Shown here piece by piece: positions 17,801 through 30,700 of a DNA stretch of 64,000 nucleotides. Under the pieces are notes generated by a model, which was not told where the DNA came from, ran no database searches, and saw only the letters and a list, made by a program, of their open reading frames with translations. Numbering within the stretch: the first letter of the stretch is position 1; the number at the start of each line of letters is the position of its first letter. The position numbers and the translations under genes were made by a program. The stretch is from Caldilineaceae bacterium (GTDB taxonomy: Bacteria > Chloroflexota > Anaerolineae > Caldilineales > Caldilineaceae), in contig JALHQH010000028.1 in the NCBI GenBank assembly GCA_022842065.1, forward strand, positions 62,001 through 126,000. The letters are read 5' to 3'.

Positions 17801-18155
17801 CGATCAGGCGCAGAAACTCGGCCACATCCAGCCAGACCGCGGCGGCAGGATTCAGTTGTACATCGGTGCGGCTGGTATGCAACAACTTCACGGCCGGTGG
17901 TTCAGTCTCATCCGCCGCCGGGGACAACAGTGCCTGTAAGTGGGCAAGCACCACGCGCAGGTTATTACGCGCACTTTCTGGGGCAAAATCGGCCCATAAA
18001 AGCGCCTGTAAACTTTCACGGCTCTGCGGCTGCGTCCCTTCCAAAAGCAAGTAGGCGAGCGCCGCCAACTCTTTACGCGCCCGCACCTGGACCAACTTGC
18101 CACTTGCCGTGTGCATTTGGCCAGGACCAAAAAGCCGAATTTGCAATCGTATCAT
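14817..18155 (-). CDS. SARP-type transcriptional regulator (BTAD, NB-ARC, TPR), SARP2
   Basis: This 1112-residue protein begins with the OmpR-type winged helix (MIRLQIRLFGPGQMH). A BTAD domain (to about residue 255) and a Pro-rich linker (265-280) follow. The NB-ARC domain has a P-loop GPGGIGKTR near 315 and LLLVIDNLEHL. The second half is TPR-like and ends at residue 1112. It is divergent from the giant dockerin gene across a 590-bp intergenic region and lies behind RHS1. It is therefore a candidate activator of either neighbour. It is paralogous to SARP1 and SARP3 in architecture, but the TPR regions differ. No cofactor or signal can be read from the sequence. Confidence 0.88.
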   Translation of the reverse strand: MIRLQIRLFGPGQMHTASGKLVQVRARKELAALAYLLLEGTQPQSRESLQALLWADFAPESARNNLRVVLAHLQALLSPAADETEPPAVKLLHTSRTDVQLNPAAAVWLDVAEFLRLIEDTQDHDHVARHHCLACAATLAAAVAFYTGEFLAGFALGDAPAFEEWLFLQRERLHLLAVEAYADLATYAELTGDFTSAHRYAQRQIELDPLREPAYRQQMRLFLRQGERSAALAVFDRCRSRLHEELGLDPEPETLALHLQLLQATPPPSTPPPPPTVSQPAGHHLPQQLTSFIGREAELVQIQALLQAGTSRLISLVGPGGIGKTRLAIEVARATQAHFSHGVYFVGLAGVQEVAAIPLAIMTAVGANPAAGATAPLQQLLTLLAHQHLLLVIDNLEHLMEGVDLLLAILQAAPQVTLLVTSREQLNCQAEDRFLLAGLTTPTQPDLAHAAQTAAVRLFCERAYRLNKEFKLTGANCGDVVRICQLVEGMPLAIELVTTWLGELDCADLARALTEGQAVLATTYRDLPLRHRSMQAVFDYSWQLLTAREQHTLSVLALCQGRFSTQIASQLTGASLIDLTGLRYKSLLRIAEAGYYDLHPLIRGFAVATLAAVTQTQAEEKLATLYLQQVAAQAVALYGTLPQAALHVIERELDNVQQVWRWAVTKGRIDLLLQSVDALGEYYAASGRNAECEANFLPLVQHLLAQPLLDQSLLEQPGADEQCALFCLHLLERLSFALTLQTKLTDAQQWAQKLIALAQRLSNREFEARGLYQWGYALDADGKKLAARQKLEEALCLARQVAQPRLLGAILLELGITYLGESNSHVATYLQEALTIERTLGNSTAIQRILLYLGINCTQLEEYQAGRTYQLEALNLLSVTGNRPLEMRIVGGLGYTLSMLGDYGAALAYLERARRISQEIGWRLQESYTLHNLCCLQRKVGNFDLAVAYGEESLRVALQQASEDAANWARFHLGYALLARGDLAQAAQTFQQAQDSWHTTGRLKQARWASAGLATALFQQDNGMAATTLIAPIVPSLLEQVPQGEEVYEMYLTCYTILSANGDRRADRLLTTAYNRLQQNASKLTDRHLLHCFWQAPAHRKIRTLAHTLRLA

Positions 18156-18745
18156 ACGGTAGATCCAACATTCCTGCGTTTGATTGTGGCATCATCCTGC
18201 AATGCGCCGATAGCCCTCATCGCTTCGCCGCCAGCGTAGAGCATAACTCAATTCTAGATCTTAGACGTGTAGTCGGAAAGAAGAGTAACGACCAATGCGC
18301 ACAATAGCCCACCAGACGAGACCTTCACTAATGATTTACTAATGGCGTGCGATTATGCTTAAAACAAATGTAATAGCGGTTGCCATTATTTAGCATTTTC
18401 TACACGGGTAAAAATGTTACCTGATGGCAGCGCCAACGATAACCAGGATTTGTGAACAACAATTGTTTACTCCGCACAATGCACCGCCAAAGCACCTCTC
18501 ACCTTGTTACGCTTCACACCTGGATCAAAGTCGCTGTAAAGATTTTGATAAGCACATTGTACCCCAACTGTTGTAAACTCAAGATTTGTATACCTAACGA
18601 GACGTAAGTTGTATGTAAGGTTCTGTTTTACCAACTAGAATTTGATGGCTTAGCCGTTATATCAGTCACGGAGTGACGGCAGATGGTAGTCGCGGGTTAA
18701 AACCCGCGGCGAAATCTTTCATGTTTGTAGATAGGAACAGAGGAT
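18156..18745. other. 590-bp divergent intergenic region, SARP2 / giant gene
   Basis: AT-richer than its surroundings, with no ORF. A hairpin GTCAC-GGA-GTGAC (18666-18678) and a hairpin CGCGGGTT-AA-AACCCGCG (18691-18708) lie in the likely leader of the giant gene. A weak promoter candidate has TAGAAT at 18636-18641. GTAAG repeats start 11 bp apart at 18604 and 18615. A good ribosome site (AGGAACAGAGG) precedes the ATG at 18746. Confidence 0.45.
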
Positions 18746-21700
18746 ATGGGCAATCAACGCGGTTTGCGGTGGGTCGGGAAAAGTATGGCGCTGCTGGGTC
18801 TGCTGGTGGTGGGGCTATGGCTCTATCAATGGTGGGGCGGCGCGCCAAGCGTGCTTGGTGCAGATGGTGGTGCCGCGGCACAGGTCGCCCAAGCCTGGGC
18901 CAATGTGCGCAACAGCACGGCGTATAACTTTAGCGCCGACGTCACCATGACGACGATTCCGCTGCCCACGGCCGGCAACATTGGCCGTTTTAGCAAAAGC
19001 GACAGCCTCTATCTGGAAGGCAGCAACAACTTGGTCGATGAGACCATGCAGTTGGCCTTGTGGGGCGGTGGGGTCAGCGTGGCCGACCAGACCGGTGCCT
19101 ATCAGATTCGCATCCAGGATGGCGAAGCGCAGACCCGCGTCGGCGATGGTGACTGGCAGGCGAGCAGCGAGAATGCCGTCGCCTTTGCCCCCGAAGGGGA
19201 TTTTTTGGCCTTTGTGGAAATGGCCAAGCAGGTCACCCGCGCTCCGGATCGGCTTCCGGCCGCTGATGATGTGCTCTGTGCGCGGCTCGACTGTACGCAA
19301 CTGACCATTTACACCTTTGATCTCGACGGTCAAGCCTATGCGGCCAAACTCACCCGCATCGCCCAGGCACAGATGACGCGGCGGGGCGAACTGCCCCCTG
19401 GTGCCACCGTACAGATCCCCGATCATCTGGCCGGGGTCAGCGGCACCGGCGAACTCTGGGTCGATGGCCGCGGCCTGCCCGTGCGCCAACTAGTGAAGCT
19501 GGCGCTGCCGCCCGCGCCCAACGCCGACACCCGCACCGAAACGACGATGGAGATCTATTTTACCGGTTACCAGAGCGCGCCGCCGCTGTTGGCCGCCTTG
19601 CCCTGGACGCAAGGGCTAGCGACCCGGCTGGCGCACCTCGATCTGCCGGCCGCCTCCACCGTCGGCCTGAACTTTGGGATTACCCTTTTTGCTTTATTAG
19701 TCATGCTCCCATTATTGCGCCCTAACCGGCGCGTGCTGGTCTTCACTAATAGTTTTGTCATCGCGGCCATCATCCTCACCCCACTGCTACAAAGCCAAGC
19801 AGTCGTCTTGGCGGCGACCCGGATTGATACCGTACAGGCCGCGCAAGCCGCCACCGCAAAAGAGACGGCCCTCCAACAAAAAGCCGTCGATGCCCAAAGC
19901 GCCCTGCGCAACGCCGCGCCCTACACGCCACCCCAAACCGTGCAACAGCTTCCCAGTCCGGCCCCCGCAACGCAGCCTGTATCCACCCTCGACACCGACG
20001 GTGACGGGCTGACCGATGTGGTGGAAGCGCTGATCGGCTCCAATCCCTACAGCACCGACACCGACCTCGACACCCTCTCCGATCGCGACGAGGTGACCGG
20101 CTTTAGTTACAACAGCAAGAGTTGGTACGGCAACCCACTCTTAGCCGACAGCAACAGCGACGGCATCATTGACAGCCTGGAATGGAATCCCACTGCGCCC
20201 GACAGTGACGGCGACGGTACCCCTGATCTCTACGACTTTGACGACGACGGCGATAATGTGCCCGATGATCTTGATATTTCGCGCCTGGTGGCCAGCAAGG
20301 ATAACAGCGGCAACCTCGTGGCGTTCAGTCAAACCGATCCACTGGCGCTCACCGTCGATGGCCTACAAGCCAACCAGTACACCTATGTCAACCTGCAACT
20401 GCGCCCCACCAATCCGGATCAGCTCTGGTATGCCTTTAATGTGCTCAACTGGCCCAAGGACGAAAAGGGCAACATGCAGGATTGGGACAACAAAAGCTTC
20501 TTTGATTACTGCAAATCGACGGGCGGCAGCAACTGCAACATGACGCCCGACGACAACGGCGACATCAAGATCGTCCCCATGCTCGAAGTGACCCTGCCCG
20601 ATCAGAGCAGCCTGCCGCGCACCGCCACTGGTGCGATTGACAACGGTCTGCTGGACAAGTATGGCATTAGCGTGCGACCGGCCGGCAACGGCGGCTATCT
20701 GCTCTATGCGCCGCTCAACCTGGTTGAAGACGCGATCACCGGCAACAAAGTCGCCTTCAACACCCAGCTCATCTATCAAAACAGCGCCAGTTGGAAGCCG
20801 CAACAACTGCGCCTGACCTGGTTGGTGCAGGTGCTCAACGAAACCTACAACTCACCCGAAGCGGCGAACAAGGCGTTAAAAGCGGGCAACGGTACCGGCC
20901 AGAACCAGCCGACCATCCTCCATGCCTACTACACCGACTTCCATCTCACCGGCCTCAACGTGCGCGAGGACCGTGGCGTTGAGCTGGCTATCCTCTACGA
21001 AGATCCCGCCACCGATAATAATATCAACGAGGACGATGCGCTGATCAACCTCACCAACGGGCTGGATGCGAGCTTCCTCAGCAACCGCGACTGCGATTTA
21101 GTCGACAATAAGGGCCTCTGTGTCGGCAACGGCCAACGCGACATCACCATCCCTGTGATCAAACAACGATGGGATAGCCAGAGCAACAGCGGCACCACCG
21201 CCGGCCAACGTTGGGGCATCCCCGCCAACCGGTTGCGCGTGGAAACCTACCGCTTCGCCCACGAAGACGAAGCCACCATGGTCGCCGGTGGACAACATGC
21301 CCCAGCGATCCTCAATAGCCGTTTTACGAATCCACAAACCAACAGAGCCGCACTGCTCGTTGTGCGCGAGTCCCGTTTTCGGGCCAATAACATTGATGTG
21401 CGCGCGGCTGGTGATACGGCCATCACCTGGCTTGGTCGCAACCTACAGATCAGCTTGACGGGCATTAACGAAACGATCATCGGCAACTACACGCTGGCCC
21501 CCTACCAACGGGTCAACAATACCTGGACCCGGCAAAGCCCGCTGGAAGTGGTGCGTGATCTGGAAAGCCGCTACCCACTCACCGCCATTGGTAATAGCAC
21601 GGTGCCAACGGTGACCTTAGACGCACAGGTTGCCCTGGTCATGGTAACGCTCAATGCTGGGCAGGGTAACCAAACGGTCCTATCCCAAAGCGGCAACAAT

Positions 21701-24700
21701 GGGCTTATCTCAACACTGAATGGTAGCGGCGCTCTTCAATTTAAGGGCGCGGATCTTTCCGATGAAGGGTTGCGCCAACTCTACACGCAGGCGGCGGCTA
21801 ATGTAGGCGGGGCAGCCGCCTATCTGGCCAGAGATACCTTATTGAAAAGCACGGGGCTCAGCGAACAGCAGTGGACTGATCTGACAAACAAGCTAAATAA
21901 GCTGACATCGAGTAACAGTGGTTCATCAGGATTATCAATAAACCAACTGGAGTTTGAGCAAAATGTTATCAAGGTAAGCCGGGTCGTTGAGCGAACCGAG
22001 CCCGCCGAGTTTCGCAAGCGCGCTGGCGTGTTGATGTTGGCTGGGCTGATCACCGGCATCGTGGTAAGCAATCTGAAAGGGGGACAGACGGCCGGGGAAA
22101 TTATCCTCTCCTCCTTCGCCACCTTCAGCCAGACGCTAGACGCGGTGATGAATTACCGGCTTGTGCTCCAAGAACTGAAGACCTTGCCGGATCTCGGCAA
22201 AAACGCAATTAACCAGACCATCCAGCGCTTTGGCTTTTCGCTTAATTCCAGTGTCGCCAAGGCAGGTGCCGTGGGCGCCGTCATTGGGGCCGGTGTCACC
22301 TGGGCGCTCTTCTTTGCGGCTTGGGGCAAGGGCGGTCTTGCCACCGATAGCGTGGCCTTTAACAGCCTGCTGGCCGGGGCGATTGCCTCTACGCTTGTCT
22401 TGGTGTTGGTCTTCTTTGTGGGGCTTTCCGTCGTAGGGGCCATCGTCCTTGCGGTGGTCGCCATCTTTGATTTGATCATCTTGATCATCTGTAAAGCAGG
22501 GGTCAAAGCGGCCTGTAGCCTGGGCATTACTGAAGCACTCACCAAGCTGATCACCGAGTGGATCTACACCGGCGGCGTCATGATCGACACCAAGGCCGAT
22601 CCCTCGATCACCAACATTGAAGACGCCCGCATGCGCCTGACCAAGCCCGAACAAGGGCTGGTTGTCGGCAATAGTGCGCGCTTCACGGTCGATCTCTTCA
22701 CCTATGTGCGCCACGCCGCGCCCGAACCGGGGATTATCTACCACTACGACAACTTCTTTACCCCGGCAGATCTGCGCTCAACCACGGTGAAATATTCATT
22801 TGACAATACAGAACGCAAGCTGGCCGCCGATCTCAATCAGACCAATTGGGGGGGCGTCATTGGCTACAGTTGGGTAGAGGCAGAGGTGCCGTCGCCCGTG
22901 GTCGGCTGGCTGGTGCCAACGGTGCAGAGCAAAAATCTCTATCAGGCGGCGCGTACGGATACCCTTACCTCCGGCGTCTACCAATTCAGCACCGCCAAGA
23001 TTAACCAGCAATTCCCGCTCTATCTCAACACCGGCCTGGCCTTGCCGCGCTACGATTGCTGGTTCCAGATCTGTGTCCACAAGGCCGCCAAATCAACGAC
23101 CAGCACCGACCTGGGCAAATCGTTTCTCCTTGATATCTTGCCCGCCACCCTGGATGGCTTTGTCACCTGGAGCGAACTAGGCGCACAGATCGATCCCGAC
23201 GGCGACGGCCTAGGCAAACAGGTCGATCCCAACCCAGCCAAATGGGACACCGACAACGATGGCGTCCCCGACGGCATTGAATATGAATATGGCATCAAAC
23301 GGGGCTACGGCTTCAACCCCCAAGTGGCCGACGCCGACAACGACGGCCTCAACGACGCGCTCGAACTTCGCCACGAAACCAATCCGCGCAAGGCGGACAG
23401 CGACGGCGACGGTCTCACCGACGCCGAAGAGGTCAATGGCTACACCCTGACGCTGGGGGGACGCACGATCTTCGTCACCAGCAACCCGCTCGCCCGCGAC
23501 ACCGACAGCGACGGCATGAGCGACAGCGTCGAACGCCGCCTCAACGGGATTGATCCGATCCGCTATCCTTTCAATCCACGCGCCTTTAATGACGCGCCGA
23601 CGCGGCTCTACACCAGCATCGACGACGTGGATCGCGTCTTTGCCGTCAACCAGAGCACCACAGTGACCACCACGGTGCTGAATGGCACGGCCCCGGCCAA
23701 TGCCCTGATCGCAACCGGTGTCTTTTCTACGACCCTGCCCAGTCAACTGGGCGGCGCCACGCAGACGCGCAATTTCACGCTGCTGCCCAGCACTCAGAGC
23801 AACATTGTGCTCCAGGGGCAGGCCGCTGCCACCAATGGCGACTTTACCATCAAAACCGGCGCGGCCGCCGATCTCGTTCCCATTGGCACCAAGGCCAGTG
23901 GTCCTGCCGATGATATCATCCTCGACACGCCTATCAGGGTGACCATCGACAGCGATCAGCCCAACCTGCCGGCACTGACGCAGGGAGCGTTTGTCCAGCC
24001 GGATCTCACCGTCGTCATCGGCGGCACGGCCACCGATCCCACCTCAGCCATTGCCAAGGTGGAAGTTGCGGTCAACAATGGTGCGTTCAACCCCGCCACC
24101 GGGACCGGGCTGTGGGCCTATGCGGTGGACATTCCCAATAGCAGCGGCACCCTGCCGATCAACGTGCGCGCCTTCGACGCCGTCAACAATAGCAATGCGG
24201 CCAACTTTAACTTAACGATTGATGGCGCTTCACCAAGCTTGAGTGTCAATCTGACCCCTGGCGCGCTGCGCCGGGTCCAACGCAACGCCGAAAATCAGTG
24301 GACGCTGCCCATCGACGGCAACGTCAGCGACGCCACTGCGGGGGTCGCCTCGGTCACCGTGCAGATCGGCAGCAGCGCCAACCAGGTGATCACCCCCACC
24401 CAGATCGTCAACGGCCAGTGGCAGCTTACCTATGCCTTTGACGAGGTGAGCATCAACGCCGACCCCAGCCCGACCGGCGTCTATACGCTCACCGTCACCG
24501 CCCGTGACAACGCCCTGCCCGACGGCAACCCGACCGTGCAGGTCATTCCCTTTGTGATTGATATGACGCCGCCCACGGTAGAGATGCAATCGCACCGCAG
24601 CGACGAGCAGATCACCGATGGCGCGGTTTTCACCGGTACGGTGCAGGATAGCCACGCCGCCGTTGCCAGTGTGGAATATGCCTTTGTCGAGGCCGGTACC

Positions 24701-27700
24701 GTCTTTGCTACCCAGGAGACGCTGCTGCAACTGCCCCTCAACGATCTGCCGTCCACGGTGCTCTTCCGCAACAATGCCAACAGCCCGACGCGCATCTTCT
24801 GTCTCGATGAAAGCTGCCCCACCAGCGGCAGCGCCGGGACCGACGGCACGGCCGCTAGCTTTGACGGCAATGATCTGCTGCGCAGCTTCGAGCCGCTCGA
24901 TCTGCCCGAAAGCGGCCTAACCACTGCCTTCTGGTTTAAGACAAGCTGCGCCAACTGCGGTCTCTTTAGCACCATCGCCGGCCAGTACCCGACGCAAACC
25001 GGCCACGACCGTGATCTCTTCCTGGCCAGTGGCAACGTCTGCGTCGCGGTCCAAACCGGCGCCAGCACGGAGACCCGCTGCTCCGGCGGCACCAACTATG
25101 CCGATAACAACTGGCATCAGGTGGTACATACCCTAGGCGCGGGCGGCAACCGGCTTTATCTTGACGGTGCGCTCGCCGTGAGCAGCCCGACCACCGCCTC
25201 CACCTTCACGGCACAAGATCGGCTGCTGGTTGGTCATGCCGCGGCCGCGACCACCCCCTTCCTCACCGGCGCGCTCGATGACTTTGTGATCTATCACAGC
25301 GAACTGCCCACGGCCGCAGTAGCTGCCCTCTATCGCCGCTGGCAACCGGCCACCCTGGCCGGTAACAGCTGGTCCTTTGCCGTGCCGAGTGGGCTGGAAG
25401 GCTACTATCAGATCGACATGCGCGCCATGGACAGTGTGGGCAACCGCGGCGAAGCCCGCGGCGACTGGCCCCAACTGCGCGCCACCATCGACACCAAACT
25501 GCCCACCTTTGACCTGAATGTCGTCTACGCGGGGACGGGTAGCAGTGCCACCACCCGCTACAACGCCACCGTGACGGATGACAACCTCACCACCGATAAT
25601 TACAATTTCCTCTGCCCGTTAACACCAGAGCAGTTGCGCTACGCTGTCGATCCGGCGTTGCTGCGCTTTGCCGGACCAGGGCTCGCGCCGGAAGATCTGG
25701 CCGCCATTGTCGCCCAGTGTACGCAGCCTGGCTTCCAGAGCAGTCTCGTTGCCGCCACCGCTTGTGACGAGTATGGCCATTGCGCCGCGGCCATCCCCTC
25801 GCAGGCCGTCGCCTATATCGGTACCTATCGCAACCAGCTTGCGCCGACGGGCAGCCTGCCCAACGCCATCGAGCGAGTCAACCTGAGCGATCCCACCAAC
25901 CGCGTGCGATTGCTTGAACGCGACGGTCGCCTGATCCTCGACCTTGCGGTGGATGAAACCGCCGGCAAGCTCTACTGGGCCGAAATGAATGAAGGGGCCT
26001 ACGCCCAATCGGCCGGCGTCTGGCGCGCCAATCTGGACGGCACGGGCAGCCAGCAGTTGGTCAGCGGGCTGACGGCCTACGGTGCCGAAGCGTTGCAGAT
26101 TGCCATCGACCCCGTGGGCAACAAACTCTACTGGACCCAGGGCTATCAACTCTGGTGGGCCAACCTCGACGGCACCCTCAAACAGGTGCTCTACAGCATC
26201 CCGCCCGATCCCAACTTCACCGGCGGCTTGGTCGACTTCATGCAGATCGGTGATGTGGCCGTGGACGCGGCCAACAACCGCCTTTACTTGAGCGAACGCC
26301 GGCAGCGCGAAACCCTGGCCGATGTCAACAACGGCATCCGCTACTCTGGGCCAACCTACAAACATACGCTCATTGTCACCACCGATCTGAACGGCGGCAC
26401 GCCCTCCTTCTTTGCCGGGGTAGCTGACGGCTGTACCTATGCCAACTTCTATGCCAACCTGGGGGTGGGTGTCGGTGCGGGGCAGGACCCCAAAACTTGT
26501 CTCATTGCCGGCAGCAACGGCTTCGATGTCGAAGCGCTGGCCGTGCGTGACGGCACCCTCTACTGGACGGCCATCGATCCCGACGGGGTCAACGCGGGCG
26601 TCTACGGGCGCACCCCTGGCTCGCCCATCTTCACCGTGGCACCCCTGGCGTTGACCGGCAACAGCAACGGTCTGCGCACCACGCCGCTGCCCCAACTTTA
26701 CATCGATGGCGCTGGCGTGGGCCTCTTCGTGGGGCTGGAGCAGCAGATTGTGCGCGGCGAAAAGGCCGGCGCATTCAGCCAGTTCACCAGCTTTGTGGAC
26801 AGCACCCCCCCGCCGGTCGGCACCAGCCGCCGGAGCAGCACCGCGCTCTCGGCCATGACCGTGATCGAGACCAGCCAGTTCACCGAGGAGGACGCCGATT
26901 TGGTCGTGGGGATCACGTCGCCCGCCACGGTGGTCATTGACGGCGACACCGTGCGCTATGACCTCACCGTGCGCAACGATGCCGCCTTGCCCGCCGCCGA
27001 CAGCCTGCTCACCCTCACACTGCCGGAGAGTACCACCTTTGCCGGGGCCAGCCGCGCCTGTGTCGATGGTGGCGCTACCGTCACCTGTGACCTGGGGCGC
27101 TTCACCGGGTTGACGCAGACCAGCTTCAGCATTAGCGTCACCGTCAGCGCCAGTGCGGTCCACCCGCTCACGGCCACAGTGACCGTTGACGCGACGACGC
27201 CTGACCGTGCGCCGGCCAACAACAGCGCGACCCACAGCCGCATCACCGCTGCACCGACCTTCAGCGCCTTGCCCGGCCTGCCTTATGTCTATTATGGCGA
27301 TAACGAACGCCTGACCCGGATTCCCCTCTTCGGTGACCATACCGCAGAACCGCTCTTCCTCAATCCGTCAACTGCCGGCAGCATTATCGCCACCGACGCC
27401 GGGCGTGATCGCCTTTTTGTCATCACTGGCGACGACAAGCTGGTGACGATGGCCCCCAACGGCAGTGGCCGGCTCCAATTAGCCGACGCCAACCCGGTGA
27501 CGCTGAGCACGCGTGGTCGCCTGCATCTCGCCGTGGACGAAAGTACCGGCCGCGTCTACTGGTCGGAGATCAGCACCTTCTATCTGACCACGATCAAAAG
27601 CGCCAACGCCGACGGCAGCGACGTACAGACCATCGTCCCCAATGTGATGGATCAGCGCGGGCTGGTCGTCGATGCCATCCGGCGCAAGCTGCTTTGGGTG

Positions 27701-30700
27701 GCCAGTGATACCTGGCAGCGCCAGGAATTTATCTTCCGCAGTGACCTTGACGGCAGCAACCGCGAGATCGTCTACACCGCGCCCGCCGGCACACCAATCC
27801 GCTACCTGACGCTCGATCCCTACGCCCAGCAGCTCTACTGGATCGAGCCGACAACGGCCGGAGGCGCGCTCGTCTGGGCCGACGCCGACGGGGCCCGCCC
27901 GCTGACGTTGCTCACTGACTTGGGTGCCGATGTGCGCGGTCTGCTCGTGCGGCCCGCCGAAAATGCGCTCTACTTGGTCAGCTATAATGAACTGGCACGC
28001 ACGGAGCTGGACGGCAACAATTGGACGACGGTCGCCGATCTCAGCCGGCGCACCTATGACGGCCTGCGCCTGCCTGTCTCCGACACCGTCTTCAGCCCAA
28101 CGCTGATTAACCGCCCCGGCGGCAACCTGGCCTATGTGATCGGTACCACCTTTGCCACGCCCAGTTGTGTGACTAACGACGGCCACGAACCGAACAACAG
28201 CGCGGCCACCGCTAAGGCGATCAGCGGCGGTGCGACAACCGGCGCGCTCTGTACGACCCGCGCTTCGCTGCCCACCGATCGCGACTTCTATACGGTCACT
28301 GTGCCCAACGGCAAGCAGCTCAATGTAACCCTGACCGACCTACCCGCTGATTACAATCTCTATGTGCAGCGCAATGGCGTCACCCTGGGCACTAGCCTCA
28401 ACAGCGGGCTGACCAACGACACACTGGCGCTGCCCAACTACGAGGGCGACGGCACCTACGTCATCGCGGTCTTTAGCAACACGCCGGTGAACAATGTCAA
28501 CCCGTACACCTTGAATGTCAACTTGACCGACGCCCCGCCGCGCACCACCTTTACCGATGCCGAATGTCTCGCCGTCGATCCCAGCGACGCGGCCGGCGGC
28601 GCAGGCAATTACCAGCAGAGCCAAGCAACGCCCTTGACCCTGGGCACCCCCAGCACGGGGGCACTCTGCTATGAGAATGATATCGATTTTTACAGCTTCA
28701 ACGCCGTCGCTGGCCAGACCTTCACCTTTGATCTGCCCGTGCGTCCGGCCGCCTATGGGCTGCATCTCTACCGGCCCAACGGCACCTTCTTTAATGCCTG
28801 GGGGCCCAGCGGCTTCAACACGCCGGTGATCCTCGACACGACCGGCCAGTGGGCGGTCGCGGTGCGGATGGCCGACCTCGTTTCCACCACCGACACCTAC
28901 CAGCTGCTCGTCACCGACGACACCTGTGGCGTCAACGATAGTTGGGAACCAAACAATCTGCCCGGCCAGGCCGCCACCATCGCGGGCAGCGCCCGCGTCG
29001 CCGGCACCCTCTGTGATGCGGCTGATGCCGACTACTTTGCGTTCACCGCGACATCAGGCCAAGTGTTGACCCTTAACTACCCGGCCAACCCGGCTGGTGG
29101 TGTGCTGCGCCTGCTCAACGCGGACGGGGTGGAACAGGGCCGCGTCCTGCCCGGCGCGCAGGGGCGCTTTACCCTAAGTGCAGGGAGCTACACCCTTGAG
29201 CTGCGCAACGGCGCTTTGGCCACGGCTGACGCCGGCTATCTATTCCAATGGTTGCTCGACGCGCCACAGCCCGCCGCCGACAGCTATCTCTACTACACCG
29301 ACGGCTTGGCCGGTCAGCTCTACCGGGTCGCGCTCAGCGCCGACCACAGCCGCGAGCCGATCTTCCTGACCACGACGCTGAGCCTGAGTGGCCAAGCCAT
29401 CGCGGCTGACCGCGTGCGCGGCACCCTTTTCAGCTTTAACCCCATCCACGACACCGACGGCTTCATCGTGCGCAGCAACGTCGATCCCTTCGACGGCAGC
29501 GGCTATACCGAAGTCGTGGCCGCGCCCAATCCCGATGGCGTGGCCGTGCCGCCGGTCGCCATCGCCGTCGACGAGTTAACCGGGCGCATCTACTGGGTAC
29601 AGCCGCAAGGGGCGAGCGCCAGCACGGGCAGCACCATCCGCAGCGCGGCCGCCGATGGCAGTGACAACCAGCAGATCATGGGTGCGGGGAATAACCGCAG
29701 CAGCCTGGCCATCGACCCCATCCGTGGCTATCTCTACTGGACGGAAAACGACGCCATCCGCCGCAGCGAGCTGGACGGCGGTAACATCGTCACCGTACGC
29801 GCCGCGGTCAGTGGCCAAACGGTGCGCGACCTGGCCGTCGATCCTTTCGCCCAGACCCTCTACTGGATCGACCCGACCCAGAATAGCCTCTTCCGCGCCG
29901 GGACGGATGGCAGCGGCGCAACTGCGATCATCACCGGGTTGGCGACCGATGCCCGCGGCGTGGCTGTACAGCCACTGCAAGGTGCGCTCTACTACAGCAG
30001 CGGGGCGACGCTCTATCAAGCCTTGCTCGACGGCAGCAACCCTGCCCCCATTGCCCAACTGAGTGGCGCCTATAATGGGCAAAGCAACCTCGATGCCAAC
30101 GCCTTCCCGGTTATCAGCATTGCACAACCGGGGTCGGCATTGGTGCTGGGCGGTGGATCGCCGCTTGCCAGCCCATGTACCCTGGCTGATAGTAATGAAC
30201 CGAACAATGCACCAGGCAGCGCGACCGCGCTTACCCTGTCGGACACAACCGAACTCTACGGGGCGCTCTGTAACAGCACCACCGGCCAGCCCGCCGATGT
30301 TGATTACTACGTGGTGAGTGTGGCCGACCGCAAGACGATGACCGCGACCCTGAGTGAAATGCCCGCGAACTACCGAGTGATCGTGCAGGCGCCGGCCGGC
30401 GTCAACCAGGGCTTCAGCGACAATGATGGGCTGGCCGATGACACCGTCAACGTCAGCAACACCAGTGGCGCAGGGGTCGACTACACCATCATCGTCATGG
30501 GCTACGGCTTCCAGAACACCAACCAGTACAAGCTCACCCTGACCCTGGGTGATGTGCCGGTGCCTGTGCCCGGTGACGAGCAGTGTAGCGCGGTGGACAG
30601 TTACGACAGCCCCGGCGTGGGGAACGGCACGCTGAGCACAGCAACGGGCTTGACCTTCGGCACCGCCTACGCCGCCGCGCTCTGTTACACGGCTGATGTG

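Noticed and set aside
25619..27340. Long minus-strand open frame (573 codons) opposite the giant gene
   Set aside because: It lies fully antisense to clear propeller and domain repeats, has a composition typical of antisense GC-rich frames and shows no domain or ribosome site.
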